From Knoxdaviesia capensis (taxonomy: Eukaryota > Ascomycota > Sordariomycetes > Microascales > Gondwanamycetaceae): a stretch of DNA of 64,000 nucleotides. A program made the position numbers and the translations under genes. The notes beneath the pieces were generated by a model. That model was not told the DNA's origin and did no database searches. It worked only from the letters and a program-made list of their open reading frames with translations. Below are positions 22,708 to 35,042 of this stretch, piece by piece. The stretch is from contig LNGK01000018.1 in assembly GCA_001510575.1 (NCBI GenBank), positions 80,235 to 144,234 of the forward strand, given 5' to 3'. Numbering within the stretch: the first letter of the stretch is position 1; the number at the start of each line of letters is the position of its first letter.

Positions 22708-23926
22708 AGGATGCTGCCCACTGTCAGATGCACGCGGGTTTGACACTGACCGCGGTACTGTGCGTTGTCTGTATCAGAGAAGGTTAAACAATGTACATGT
22801 GTTGGAAATTTACTCGTCATTCTGTCTATCAAGTCTGGTGAATCAATGTCCCTGTGCCGCCTGACTTCGATATGCGGGTGTGCGCTGGCAAACGAGGAAA
22901 CCAGCCAGACCCTAATAGCGACAGAAGCCGATGTGAGGTACACACTCGTATAATTGGTCGTGTGCGCAGAGGTGGTGATGCAACCGTGACCAAATGAGAC
23001 AAGTCCATGCGACCATGCCCCCTTGTAGGGACAGAAAAGAGGGTGGCAGTGCATAGGTGTGAGGGTCAGACAGACTCAAGGCAACGTACCCGAACACACT
23101 GCAAAAAAAAGAAGAAGGAAAAGAAAAAAGAGAAAAAAAAAGCCAAAAAAGATGATCCGGCCCAGTGGGAGTTCGAACAGGGACTGCTAACTATTGTCGC
23201 AGCGCACCCGTCCTGCATCGTTATACCACCAGGCCAAACAAGCTTTCCGGGGAGTGGTCGTCCTGCTCCCCTGAGAAACGTGTATGGTAAGTGCCCTTAT
23301 GAATGATATACAGATAAACAGAAGGGCGCGTGCTGTTGTTGTTGTTGTTGTCGTTGTTGCTGTTGCTGTGGTTGGTCTTGCGGGTGATGTCGATGTGGTG
23401 GGTGCGGAGGTGTGATATCTTCACGTTATCAAATTGCCGGGCCAACCCTAAGGAATTGCAGTTAGGGTTAATGACTCTTCGATGAGGATGCTGTTGGAGG
23501 CTGGAATGACGGCTACCTTCTTAGAACAGTCATCCGACATATTACGCGCACCGCCGATGGACAAATATTAGAACGGGAGTGTGAGTATCGGAATCTATGC
23601 AGGCTCGTCCTGTCGACCTTGCAGCTCGCAAAAGCTAGACGTGGTAGGCTTATCATCGTCGGTAATGCAGCAGCAGAGGTTAGATGGGAAGGCATTGGAC
23701 CCTGACCACGGCTACGTTGATTATCAGAGAGTAAACCAGCATGGAATTAAGCGATACCCGGAACAAACAGCATCAAGAAACAGACCGAAAAGCCAACATA
23801 AAGCAAGTCTCTAGAAAACATGGAAGAAAAGACGGCCATACCAAACAGAAAAGACACACGTGAGAGGATCCACTCCCAGCTAATCATCACCCCCCCAGCC
23901 TTTTACATCCCGCTGTTCTTACACAC
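22708..23926. other. Intergenic between the small gene and the exchanger
   Basis: Contains an A-rich tract (23102-23150), a tRNA-like element (23159-23235), a GTT/GCT-rich microsatellite (about 23330-23375) and two TTAGGG-type motifs (23444-23452 reversed, 23461-23471). No protein-coding gene is supported. Confidence 0.6.
23159..23235 (-). ncRNA. tRNA-like Pol III-type element, possibly a tRNA pseudogene
   Basis: On the minus strand, 77 nt begin GGCCTGG and end CTGGGCC, which pair as a 7-bp acceptor-like stem with two G-U pairs. A box A match (TGGTATAACGA) and a box B match (GTTCGAACTCC) are present, and a T6 run follows within about 10 bases, as a Pol III terminator would. Against a normal tRNA: the expected T-stem does not pair (CCCTG against TCCCA) and I cannot place a standard anticodon arm. 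It may be a decayed tRNA, a tRNA-derived element or another small Pol III RNA. Confidence 0.4.
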
Positions 23927-26144
23927 TTACACATTCGACCCGCCGGTGCCGCCCCGCCCCGAGGGTGCCCCGCTCCCGCCGCCGCCGTCCAACAGCAGCT
24001 TGGGCTTGATGTAGTCCTCGTCCAGCTGCCGCAGCAGCCCTGCGGGGTCCTGCGCGATAAACAGCTGCCGGAACGCCGACGATGCCGAGACGCCCGGCGT
24101 GCCGGTGCCCGAGGACTCGGCGGGCGACTCGCGGCCCGCGGGGGAGAGCCCCGCGCTGTAGCTGCTCGTGCGCTGCGCCGCCACACGCCCGCCAGCACCG
24201 CTGCCGCCGCCGCCGCCGCCGCCACTGCTGCCGCCGATCGCGGGGCCGGCGCCGCCGGGGCTGAGGAACGCCACGTTGCCGCGCGACGGCGACCGGCGGG
24301 CCGGCGGCGGCAGGTCCGACGTGTCAATGTCACTACCAAAGTCCGAGTCGGTCAGGTTGCCACCGCGCAGCCCGGCGTCCGACATGCGCTCGTCGTCGCC
24401 GCCCAGCTCCTCGCCGCGCGAGTTCTTGCGGATACGGTGGTCGCGCCGCGCGTCCTGGTTGGGCGACGCGTGGCCCGACACGTAGCTGCCGCGCGCCGCG
24501 CGCGCCCGGGCGCGGTCGGTGCGCGTGTCGAGTGCGCCCAGCGCCATGCTGCCGTTGCCCGAGCGCGGCGTGAAACCGATGCCCGTGCCGGTGCGCTTGT
24601 AGTACGGCCCGCTGCCCAGCGTCTCAATGTCGAACTCGTCGTCGCTGTCGATCTCGTCGACCACGCCGGTCTGGATGCCCAGGATCTCCAGCATGCGCGC
24701 CGTCGTGCCGCCGAAGATGATCACCGTCAGCACGACCACCAGCAGCACGGTGGCGCGCAGGGCGGACGCGTTGTCGCCGTCCATCAGCGCTGCGAGGGCG
24801 ACGCCGACGGCGCCGCGCAGACCGGCCCAGAACAGCATGGCCTGGTAGCTATAAGGCAGCTCATCGGTGACGGGGGCTCCCCGCTTGGCTGCGCGGTAGC
24901 GAATGACTCGGTTGATGATGTTTGAGAGCGGGAAGACTGCCACCCAGCGCGCGGCACACACGGCGGCCACGGTCACGATAATCAGAGGCGGCTGGAAGAT
25001 CAGGGTGTTGTCGGTGAAGAGGGCGAGTCCGAGGTAGATGAAGATGAAATTTTCCGACAGTTGGGCCAGGACCTGGAAGAGGTACTTGGTGGTCAGCTGG
25101 GTGCGGCGAGACATGTTGAAGTAGGCGTAATGCTTCAGGGTGATGCCACAGAAAAGCAGCGACACGATACCCGACAGGTGCAGGCCGTTGGAGAAGAAAT
25201 AGGTGGCGTAGGCGATCAGCACCACCAGACAGCTCTCAATCTTGGCGAAGCGGCGGATGTAGGTCAGCTTGAGCAGCAGCGCGGTGCCGACGCCGACCAC
25301 GACGCCGATGAGCAGCGAGCCAAAGAACACCAGCAGGAAGATGCCGACGCCCTCGAAGAAGCTGAAGAAGCCCGGGGCGCCGGCCTCGCCGTGCTTGTAC
25401 TTCTGGGCGGTCTCGAAGATGACGATGGCGATAGCGTCGTTGAGGATCGACTCGCCGAAGATGATGGTGTACAGCTTGGGGTCGACCTTGTACGAGTTGA
25501 AGATGGCGAGGATGGTCACGGGGTCGGTGGCCGACAGCGTGGCGCCGACCGAGATGGCGTCGACAAAGCTCATGCTCGTCGGGCCGGGCAGCATGCTGAA
25601 CAGCCACAGGATCACGCCGATGACCACGGCCGACAGGAAGGTGCCGGCGAACGCAAACGTCAGGATGGTGCCCATGTTGCGGAAGAAGTTCGCCTGGTGC
25701 AGCTCGTAGCCCGACGAGAGGATGATCGGCGGCAGTAAGAGGTTGAAGAAGATCTGTGGACTGAATTTGATGATGTTGCGGATCGAGTCGCCGGGGGTTA
25801 CGAGGAGCAGCAGGCCGACGGTCATGCCGGCGATGATGGAGATGACGGTTTCGTGCACGGCTTCGATCTTCTTCTCCTGGAGGAGGTAGCTGGTCAGGAA
25901 GGCCACGATCAGCAGGGTGATGGAGATGAAGATGGCCCACGACGACAGCGCCTCGCTTTGCGGCGAGGTGCCGTCGCTCGGGTCGGCATCGTCGTCAGAG
26001 GCGCGGCCTAGATAGAAACGGACACGGAGGGTTAGTGGGGGGTAAGGGGGGACGGTTCGGAAAGGGGATGCGGGGGATTTGCAGTGGGCATGGCGTACTC
26101 AGTATGCGCAGGCCCTGGAGGGCGATGGCTGAAGCGGCACCCAT
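23927..26144 (-). CDS. nhx1: Nhx1-type endosomal/vacuolar Na+(K+)/H+ exchanger
   Basis: Exchanges lumenal H+ for cytosolic Na+ or K+ in late endosome/vacuole membranes, controlling lumen pH and salt tolerance. Exons 26144-26099 and 26007-23927 give 708 residues. An N-terminal hydrophobic segment is followed by the NHE core: F-F-N-L-L-L-P-P-I-I (about 102-111, the amiloride-site region), A-T-D-P-V-T-I-L-A-I-F-N (about 175), G-E-S-I-L-N-D with the Asn-Asp pair near 205-206, and the R-R-T-Q-L-T-T-K-Y and L-R-G-A-V-G-V-A-L-A segments. After residue 470 there is an acidic D-S-D-D-E-F-D-I-E motif, then about 230 low-complexity residues with a Gly/Ser-rich run. The first exon, 46 bases with donor GTACGC, restores the M-G-A-A-S-A-I-A start usual in fungi. 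The stop is at 23927-23929. Confidence 0.92.
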
Positions 26145-26868
26145 TGTGACGAAGGATGGGTGTGAAGTTGTAGATGGGTGAAGGAGGTGAGGGAGAAGGC
26201 GATGACGACAGCCCTTGTTCGAGCTCCCAGCACCAGCACCGGAGAGGATATGACTCGACGATCAAGAGGTGTTGTCGTTCGAGTTGAGGCTGTAGTGTTG
26301 ATAGGAAAAGACAGAGAAAAAGTCAGGTCCTCGTTGTTGTGATGTCGTCACTTCCGTGCCGTCGTTGCTTCGGCAGTGATTTGAGACGTGGCGTCCTGTG
26401 TTGGTGTCCACGACGGGCCAGAGACTCCAATTTCTTTCAACTGGATCTGCAGCTCACGGGGAGAGTGCACCGTGTCCAGGGCCCGGATGGCGTCATTCGC
26501 TCAGCCAAGGGGTGTTCGAGGCGGCCGGTGGAGATGAGGCCGCGTCAACCGATGCTATCGAGGCAGCAGAAAACACCGAGACGCTCCCGGAGGCCGGAGA
26601 TCGGAGAGAGGGGCTTTTGTCGCGGGGGCTGCAGATAGCCGGCGGGATTGAGAGACTCGGGGTATCAATAGTCGGAGAGATGAACAAGAACACCGGAGAC
26701 GGAGATGATATGGACAGGAGGAATGGGGGCGGAGGACGGAAACGAAAATGGCAGGCGCAAAAGATCTTGACTAGATAATGCGATTAAAAAAATGGAGATT
26801 GGAGATTTGAAGCTTATGTGTTAAATATTTCTGGCACTCGGCTAACCCTAAGCCGTTCGGTGAAGTGG
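26145..26868. other. Intergenic: exchanger promoter and retroelement flank
   Basis: Promoter and leader of the exchanger (minus), CT-rich on that strand up to about 26340, then sequence with only short open frames. A reversed TTAGGGTTA-type motif lies at 26843-26851, 18 bases from the Copia insertion. Confidence 0.55.
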
Positions 26869-27057
26869 TGTAAGGAAGGACGGAAATGCGTGGATCACGT
26901 GACCTGGGCTGAAGCCTGGTTCTGGCTAGCCTATAAATGCTGGACTTCTGTCTATTTCTAGTCTAGCTTATTTCTTCCTCTAACATCTAACTTTTTACTT
27001 AATTCCTAAGTTTAATTCTATTAATTTATTTATCTTCCGTTATTATACTAAGTAATA
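26869..27057 (+). repeat. 5' LTR of Copia element 2
   Basis: It is 189 bases long. The first 90 bases match the 3' LTR; the half nearest the interior carries more TA substitutions than the 3' LTR. Confidence 0.92.
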
Positions 27058-27206
27058 GATTATAAGACTAAGTTTAATCTAAGTAATACTATATTTACTT
27101 TTTTATTCTTTTTATTTCTAATTATTTTTTTTTTCTTCCTCCTATTTACTATAAGCTAGCAATCCGGCTTATAAAGCCATTAGCGACATAACTACTGAAA
27201 CTAATA

Positions 27207-30200
27207 ATGAATCGTAGTAGCCGTCGCCGTTTGACCGCCCCTAATACTGCTATAGACTTAGTTATTTAATTAAACTCTTAAGTTATAACTCCGTTAACTC
27301 TAACGGAATTCTCGCGTTCCCCCTCTCCCGTTTCTAATTCTAATTCTAATTAGAGATTAATTACTAACACTAAATATTAATAATCCTAACTAGTTCCTAA
27401 TAAAAAATTAATAATTCCGAGTTTTCCCGGTCTTTTTCGTGCACCTGCTATAATATAACGACCTCCTTCCGCTTATATAGTATTATCCCCGTCTTTATAT
27501 TTAGTCGTTATAGAGGACTTTATTCCGTCGCCTATAATAACTAGTATAGACTAAGTAATTAATCTTTCTAAGTAGAAGTAAATACTTAACTAATAATATT
27601 AGCTAACTAATAGCCGTACTTAGCGTACGTAGGCCTTATCTTTCCATACCGTAATTATCCGTACTAGTTTAAAGCCTAATAATTTCGGTTATCTCGATAA
27701 GTAAAATAATCTACTTATAAGAGGTGAAATATTAAAGAATATATCTAGTATTATAAGATAAATTATAGTTAATAATACGAATATTTCTAATATCTAAAAT
27801 AAGTTATCTAATCGTTTTAACCGTAATAGCTAGAAGACTAAGTTCTAAGTATTAGAAGATCTATTAGACGTTAGTACTTATACGATAAAGAAAGGTAAAA
27901 AGTTTATTACTTTTCTTTCGCGTTTCGACTAGAAGTAATTAGAGGTTTAGCGTTATAGAGCTAAAGTCACTAATAAGATTAGAACCGTTTTACTACTAAT
28001 AGTAGCGAAGGATACTTTTAATACTAAAACGTAAGTTACTACGCGGATTATAGTATAGTTAGATAGGACTTTAGACGAGCACTATAGACTATTAGTATAA
28101 TTATTCTAGGAACGAGAAAGAGTTACGAAAGACCTAAAGAAACTAGACTAAAGAGATAACTCGAAGTCTAATAATAAGTTTAGTTCGAACGATAAGAATA
28201 ATAATAACACTCGTAATAGTAGTACTAGCTAGAATAACTAGAAGAAACCCGGTTTATAACCTATAATTCGATATAGACACTATAACCGACTTAGCTATAA
28301 AGAGCGCGACTATCGAATTAAGGCACGTAAGTAATAATAGTAGAAGTCTTCTACTATATTAGGTAACGTAAACGTAAGCGCGAATATAACTAGTTATAAA
28401 AGAGTTATAAGTACGATAATATTAACTAATTATACGTTTAAGAGATATCGAAAGATCATAAATAAGTCTTCCCTTTCTTCTTTTCCTATTAATACTAAGA
28501 AATATTTTAAAGAAGTAATTAGCTATAACCTATTTACTTACTTATTAAGCTATTCTAGAATAGATTAGCTATTCGATATAGGTACGTCTATATACTCTAT
28601 AAATAATAAGCGATAGTTTAAAAAAGGGACTATTAAAGAGACTCGAGTACGTATAATTATAAGTAGAGGACCTATCTATACTATAAAGCGTAGAAATATT
28701 ATTATTAATATTAAAACTTCGTCTAGTATTATTTCTATACGTATTAAAGATATTTTACTAACTATAATATTTCCGATTTATATCTTTAGTAGAGAAGTTC
28801 TATACCGTAATAGAGGTAAGATTCTAGGTAATAGTATTTTTAATACTAAAGACGTCTTAATTTCCGAGATTAATATAGAAAGTTAAGGGTTTTTTATATG
28901 AGTTATATCTTCCGGAGAACCTATAGTAAGGAAGCCCCTATATACCCCTATTATCCGTAATACTATACTAGAGGAGACCGTCTCTCTAAACCCGTCTAAG
29001 GGGACTACTTATAAATTATCTAGTTATTATAGTTACCTTATAAAAGACTATAAAGTTAGTTCTAAATATCCCCCCTTAAAAGATATTCGTAGTTATAATT
29101 ATTACTACCGGAATAATAATTTTAGTTCTAGGCGTCCCCTTATAAAAGACGCTCGTAGTATACGTTACTATTAGAAAAACGCTAGTTCTAGTAGTCTCTA
29201 TATAAAAGATTAGTATTTATCTAATTATTCTAATAGACGAACTAATATTAAACGATACCTAAAAGCTTTACGTAAGTATTAAGTATACGTTAACGCTTAC
29301 GCTTAATATATAAACGACTAGGATATCTAAGTGCTAAGGTTCTCTTAAAGATACTATAGTCTATTAAAGGAGTATTAGTAGATAAGTTAAGTATAAAAGC
29401 GTATATTAACGATTTAGGCCTATATAAGGCGTACGAGATCTTAAAGATCTTAAAGTTTAGACTAAAAGATAGACGAACGAGGGCTAAACGAATTAGCTAG
29501 GTATTATATTACGACGTTACTAAGATATTAATATAAACTTTTAAAGGAGAACGTTACTTTCTCGTTATTATAGATAATTTTTCTAAAATAAAGTTTATCT
29601 ATATTTTAAATAAAAAGTCGAAGGCTAGTAACGAAATTAAGAATATAATTTAGTATATAATAAATATTACCGATTCTATTCCGGAATTAATTATTATAGA
29701 TAACGGAATAGACGTATAGATTAGGATAATTACTAAGTTTACGAATAGAATTAGTTTGAAAGTAGATCCCTCCCCTACTTATAGCTACGCATATAACGGT
29801 AGTACTAAACGAGCTATAAAGGAGCTAGTAATCCGTATAAGGGTAACTATAATATAGTAAAGTATTCTAATATACCTATAGGGATATATCTTAGAAGCTA
29901 TTACTTAACTAATTAATCTAATAGTTAATAGCTATAGTTCTAGTCCTATAGAACGTTAGTAGAGCTAAATACTTATAGCTAAAAGATAGGATTTTTATCC
30001 GAATATTATATACTTACGAACTTTAGGTTCCCGTATAATAGTTTACGTACCTATAGAGGTTAGAGCGCGTATAAATAATACTAATTTACTTAGTAAATTT
30101 ACTCTACGAGGAGAATTTAGCTTATTAGTTAGTTACTAAGGTATATATTTATATAAAGTATAGGTACTTAAATTTCGAAAAGTCTAGATTTCGTCTAATA

Positions 30201-32057
30201 TAAGAATCCTTAAAGACTTAGAGGAAAAACTACTTAATATACTAAAGTCGTAGCTAAAGGGAATATTTACTAAAAAGAAAATTACACGTATAGTTACCTA
30301 GAATAGAGAATAAGTAGATTTCGATAACCTAGTTATCGCGTATAAGTATAATAATCTAGCTCGATAACTTACTAAAAGAAGTCTAGATACTAGTCCTAAC
30401 GCTATTAATTTAATAACTAATATTAATAAGTCCGATTAGCTTAATAATTCGATTAAGGCTAGCTTTTCTAATCTAATAACGATAATATTAGCTCTAAGGG
30501 GCGCGAATACTAATAAATAGTTAGATACTAGACTTATAGAATTAATAAATATATTTAACCGTAGAGTCTTCGAATTCGTTAAGTTACTACTATCTAGATA
30601 TAGGCCGATTACAGCTAAATAGGTACTAAAGTCTAAATACGATAAGTATAAATAGATTATTAAACGGAAAGTACGTATTATAGCTTAAGGATTTTAATAA
30701 CGTAAGGGCTTTAATTATTAAGAAACCTTCGCTATAATATCGCACGCTATAATATAGAGAGTAATATTAGCTATTATAGCTAAAGAATATTTAGCTATAT
30801 AATAGTTAGATATTATAGTAGCTTTCTTATACGGACTCTTAGAAGAGGAGGTATATATACGATAATACGAAGGAATAGTTTAACTAATATACGAAATTAA
30901 ACGACGTAATCCGGATTTTATCTATAACTTAAGCTAGATAGAGAAATCGTTTATTCGTTTAAAACGAGTATTATATGGTCTAAAATAAGCTAGCCGATAG
31001 TAGTAGCTAAAACTCTACGATATGCTTCTACGTATAGGTTTTATAAGATTATAAATAGATAAGGCGTTATTTTACTAATAAAAGGACGGTATAATTCTAG
31101 TTACTTATATAGATAATATTCTATACTTTAGATAGAAAGAGGATATACTAACTAACTTTAAACTAGAACTCTAAGATTATCTAAAAATAAACCTAATAAG
31201 TAAGCTACGGTAGTTACTAGGAGTAGTAATCGGTATTAACTTTAACTCCTATTCTATATACTAGATATAATATATAGAAGCGATTATAGTAAACGCTAGA
31301 TTTAATATCTCTATAATACGACCGGTATCTATTCTAATATTAGGTATTAACTTAGCTACTTTAGACGGTAAAAGGCTTTCTACTACTAATATAGATAGAT
31401 ATCGATCCCTAATTAAATAACTTATTTATATAACTACGATAATAAGACCTAATTTAGTATTTTCTATTTACTATTACGTAGCTTTTACTAATTATATAAC
31501 TATTCCTCTATTCGTATTACTAAGACGGATCGTTAGATACTTATCGGCGACGACGAACTTATCCTTAAGATATAAGAGACCTTCTAAGCTAGACTTTTCG
31601 CCTATATTAATAGTTAGCTTTTTAGATACTAGCTATAACACTATACCGAATAGCCGCTCTATAATAGGATAGGTCCTATTAATCTAAGGTAGTCCGATCG
31701 CCTAGGTAAGTAGAAAGTAAGTAGTTATTACTTAATCGACCGTTAAGGCTAAATATATAGTAGTAAATATAGCTACTAAGGAAGCGTTATAGCTACGTAA
31801 TTTCTTATATAAAATTAACTAAAGCTATAATATCCGCCTACGAGTCGATAATACTAGTACTCTTAAGCTTATTAATAACCCTAGATTCTATAATAAAAGT
31901 AAGTATATATACCCGAAATTTTATCTAATTCGGGAATCTATTCGTTCTAAGTTTTTATCTATTAAATACGTTCTAAATACGGAATAAATAGCTAATATCT
32001 TAACTAAGCCACTTAGTTTTTAGCTTTATAACCGATTCCGAAGTGCTCTTATAAAAT
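27207..32057 (+). pseudogene. Copia gag-pol polyprotein relic (element 2)
   Basis: The remnant start reads M-N-R-S-S-R-R-R-L-T-A-P and is soon broken by RIP stops. It is collinear with the element 1 polyprotein. The RT catalytic site is Y-I-D-N (31106-31117), with the second Asp codon converted to Asn as in element 1. A linker between protease and integrase regions has an extra repeat unit compared with element 1 (29025-29210). Confidence 0.88.
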
Positions 32058-32278
32058 GAAATTTTTTTTTCCTTCTTATTCCTATTCGTTCTAAAGGTTT
32101 TTAGGTTTTTATATATTTTCTTTTCTTACGCTTCCTATACTAAAGTTTTTTCTTTTAATAAAGATTTTCTTCCTCTACTAAATTTTTTTTTTTCTTACCT
32201 AATAATAGTATTCCTATATTATTTATTCCGAGGGGCGTATATCGAACCTATATTAAACGCATTTACGTCCGAGGGGCG

Positions 32279-32467
32279 TGTAAGGAAGGACGGAAATGCG
32301 TGGATCACGTGACCTGGGCTGAAGCCTGGTTCTGGCTAGCCTATAAATGCTAGACTTCTATCCATTTCTAGTCTAGCTCATTTCTTCCTCTAATATCTAA
32401 CTTTTTACTCAATTCCTAAGTTCAATTCTATTAATTTATTTATCTTCCGTTATCATACTAAGCAATA
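32279..32467 (+). repeat. 3' LTR of Copia element 2
   Basis: It is 189 bases long, preceded by the same GAGGGGCG tract as element 1, and retains several CA/TG sites lost in the 5' copy. Confidence 0.92.
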
Positions 32468-32473
32468 AGTAGT

Positions 32474-32675
32474 TATAAATAGGAAGGACGGAAATGCGTG
32501 GATCACGTGACCGGTAGGCTAAAGCCTGGTTTTAGCTAGCCTATAAATGTTAGACTTCTATTCATTTCTAGTCTAGCTCATTTTCTTCCTCTTACATCTA
32601 ACTTTTTATGCACATGCTCAATTATCAAGTTCATTTCCATCAACTTATCTATTTTTCCTCAGCAAGCCAGCAACA
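32474..32675 (+). repeat. Solo LTR of the same Copia family
   Basis: It is 202 bases of the element 1 LTR subtype (TATAAATAGG..., the initial TG changed to TA, ending AGCAACA), flanked by GTAGT (32469-32473) and GTGGT (32676-32680), a 5-base target duplication with one RIP-type change. No internal sequence remains, so it arose by recombination between the LTRs of an older insertion. Confidence 0.9.
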
Positions 32676-33464
32676 GTGGTAACCAAAGTTGCCTGCTCCC
32701 CGGTGCGAATCTGGTCCTTATTGATTCCTTGCATATATATACGCCGCCGTAAACTGGCCCTGTAAATTCTGCCCTGTTTGGAATGGGGAAGCTGTTTCAC
32801 GGCCCAAGGCTTGGCGGGACCATTTCTGGTTATGTGGGCAGTCCTAATTTTTCTCTTTAATTTTTTTTTAAATCTTTTTTTATTTTTATTTTTTTCAATT
32901 CATTTTGGTTCCGCGGTTGACTGGAATAGACCAGGTTGATTCGGCTGGAGTACTGGAATCTTTGAGTTCTGTCCCAGGCTGGATGAGAGATCACGACTGG
33001 CCAGCAGGACGCTAGGGTGTTAGGGTTAATGCTTCCTGTCTCTTGGCTAACCACCATCCCCCATTCTTGTGACATCGCCTTCTCGACCCCTCCAGGAATG
33101 CAGTATCTGAGCAGAGCTTCGGCTTAACGAGTGGACGTCGTATTCCTCAATACACCACGAACAAGCTCGACTGGATCGGCTAACAGAGCGCGGAACCAGC
33201 GGCCGTGCATAGCCTGCTGGCTATTGACACCGTAAAGCAGCATAGCTGGAATGGAACTCCAAAGCACAAACAAAGTTTGGGGAGCTGGCTTTGTCTGGAC
33301 CACTTCTAGCCTGTCGACTACCACGGTAGTCTGGCCGCAGAATCAGCGCAAAACGCCCTGAGAACGCACGCCACGCCAACTGTCAAGCAGCCACCCAGGA
33401 CCAACTGGGTATAAGTCAGGGAGATAAGCTGGATGGCGATGGGAGGCGGGATGTGAGGTTCTGC

Positions 33465-33523
<59 letters not shown>

Positions 33524-35042
33524 CGGGAGAGAGGTAGAAACAGAGACGGGGAGATGCCCGTATACTGGAACTGATAACCGAGTAGTAACCTGCGAGTATT
33601 CGCAATTCACACGTTGAGGCTCAAACTGTCTCCCCGCATATGCAGGTCTCCAACGCACAGGCCCAGGTGTAACCACAAGTGCGATGGCCCACGGCGTTTT
33701 TAGCTTTGGCAATCAAACCCAACTTGCTCGTTTGCGTTTGCTTGATTGCGTCGATTTGAATTGGGCTTGAACGACACTGCGAGCTGGTGGTGTGGACAAG
33801 AGGATATCTTCAGGTTCGCTGACTGAATCGACGTATACTGTCCGTTCTTCCACAATCAAAGGCCTCCTTGTATCTGCAGAGACAGGATATGTCCCGTCTT
33901 TGTGGCATTCACACGAGTACATATATACATAGCGTATACGGGCCAAACAATAGACCGTGGTCTCGTCAGTCTTGTGCCTCTTTCACATGTCTGTTCCACC
34001 ATCCGCTTTCCTCGCCCCGTAGCAAAACAACCACATTCCGCCCGCTCAAGTTCGGCCAGTGGCTATTCTAGACCTCATGTCCACAGATGCGACTAACTCT
34101 AGCTTCGTCGCCCACGGTAATTGAACAAAACCGCTAAGTACAGCCGCTCGAACATTCCTCCTCAAGCCGGAGTGTTTTAGCTACATAGTTGATGCACACA
34201 TACTATACACTTAGGCTCGGGGAGTTTTGTCACATCCCTTTTCTTGCTTTGCTAGGTTGATCCCCGTCGACCGGTGATCGTGTTGTTTGCCCGCCACATA
34301 ACTGTTGCTGCTCTTGTGTGTCTGTTCTCGTCCAAAAGCGTCGACTTACCCTACTTCCCCCAAAAGAGCAGAGTGTATCGTGCATGCACTCACCACCGGC
34401 CTCTGGACACTTGAGGCTTTTGTAGAGGGGCTACGCACTGGAGATTTAGCGCTCCATCCCTGTAACCACAGCGACCTTCCCGCTAGACGACCTTCTGTGC
34501 TTCTGTTCTTGGTTCACCTCGGTCTGGATCGGACTTTGGCTGGGCCCATTTTTCCCGCATGTGTGAACGTGCTTTTTGGGTCCTTCCAGATATGCATGTC
34601 GCCCGTTTCAGCGATAAGCACCTTTTTTTTTTTTTTGGTTTGGTTTCTTCTTCCGGCTTCCCGCTTTTATATCTTCGCCCCGAACTTCGTGCTTTTCTCC
34701 TTCACTTAATCTACACCACCCTCTTTCCTTTGTCCCTCCCTCACTTCTTCCATTGGAAATTTCCTGTTTCTTCCAACCATCTCCGTTTCTGTCACTTCAA
34801 CTCTCTGTTCCTGGATCTCTTGTCTCAGCCAATGCAAAAGCCCTGATCGCCAATCCTGCGTCATTGTGGTTTTATATCACGGCTGCGCAGTCTTGGTGCT
34901 GCTGGCCGAGTGACTCGACTACCCCTCCGATTTTTGCTACTTGACTCTGTGAGGCCGCTCGACTGGTGACAGCCTCACGTCTGGACCGCCGATTGCCCTC
35001 TCCGCCTCTCTCAAACATCATCCTACACACAATCCACCCGCC
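32676..35042. other. Intergenic, no gene seen
   Basis: Includes a TTAGGGTTA-type motif (33012-33030) and a long GA microsatellite. From about 34560 the plus strand is CT-rich, probably the promoter and leader of the gene starting at 35043. Open frames here are short and show no domain. Confidence 0.6.
33470..33517. repeat. (GA)n microsatellite
   Basis: About 24 uninterrupted GA units, followed by an imperfect GA-rich tail to about 33535. Confidence 0.95.

Larger units (their letters stand above)
26869..32467 (+). mobile_element. Copia LTR retrotransposon 2, RIP-inactivated
   Basis: Bounded by two 189-base LTRs beginning TGTAAGGAAGG and ending in AATA (RIP-altered from AACA). The target duplication is AGTGG on the left (26864-26868) and AGTAG on the right (32468-32472), one RIP-type change apart. 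The interior is collinear with element 1 and more heavily mutated; even the leader is RIP-altered. It is the same family as element 1, with a shorter LTR subtype. Confidence 0.93.

Noticed and set aside
26398..26778. A 126-codon plus-strand frame upstream of the exchanger
   Set aside because: It lies in promoter-like sequence, is Gly/Arg/Glu-rich with no motif, and overlaps other open frames of similar length.
33470..33517. Regular repeats that might suggest an array such as CRISPR
   Set aside because: This is a plain GA microsatellite with no spacers, and the genome is fungal.
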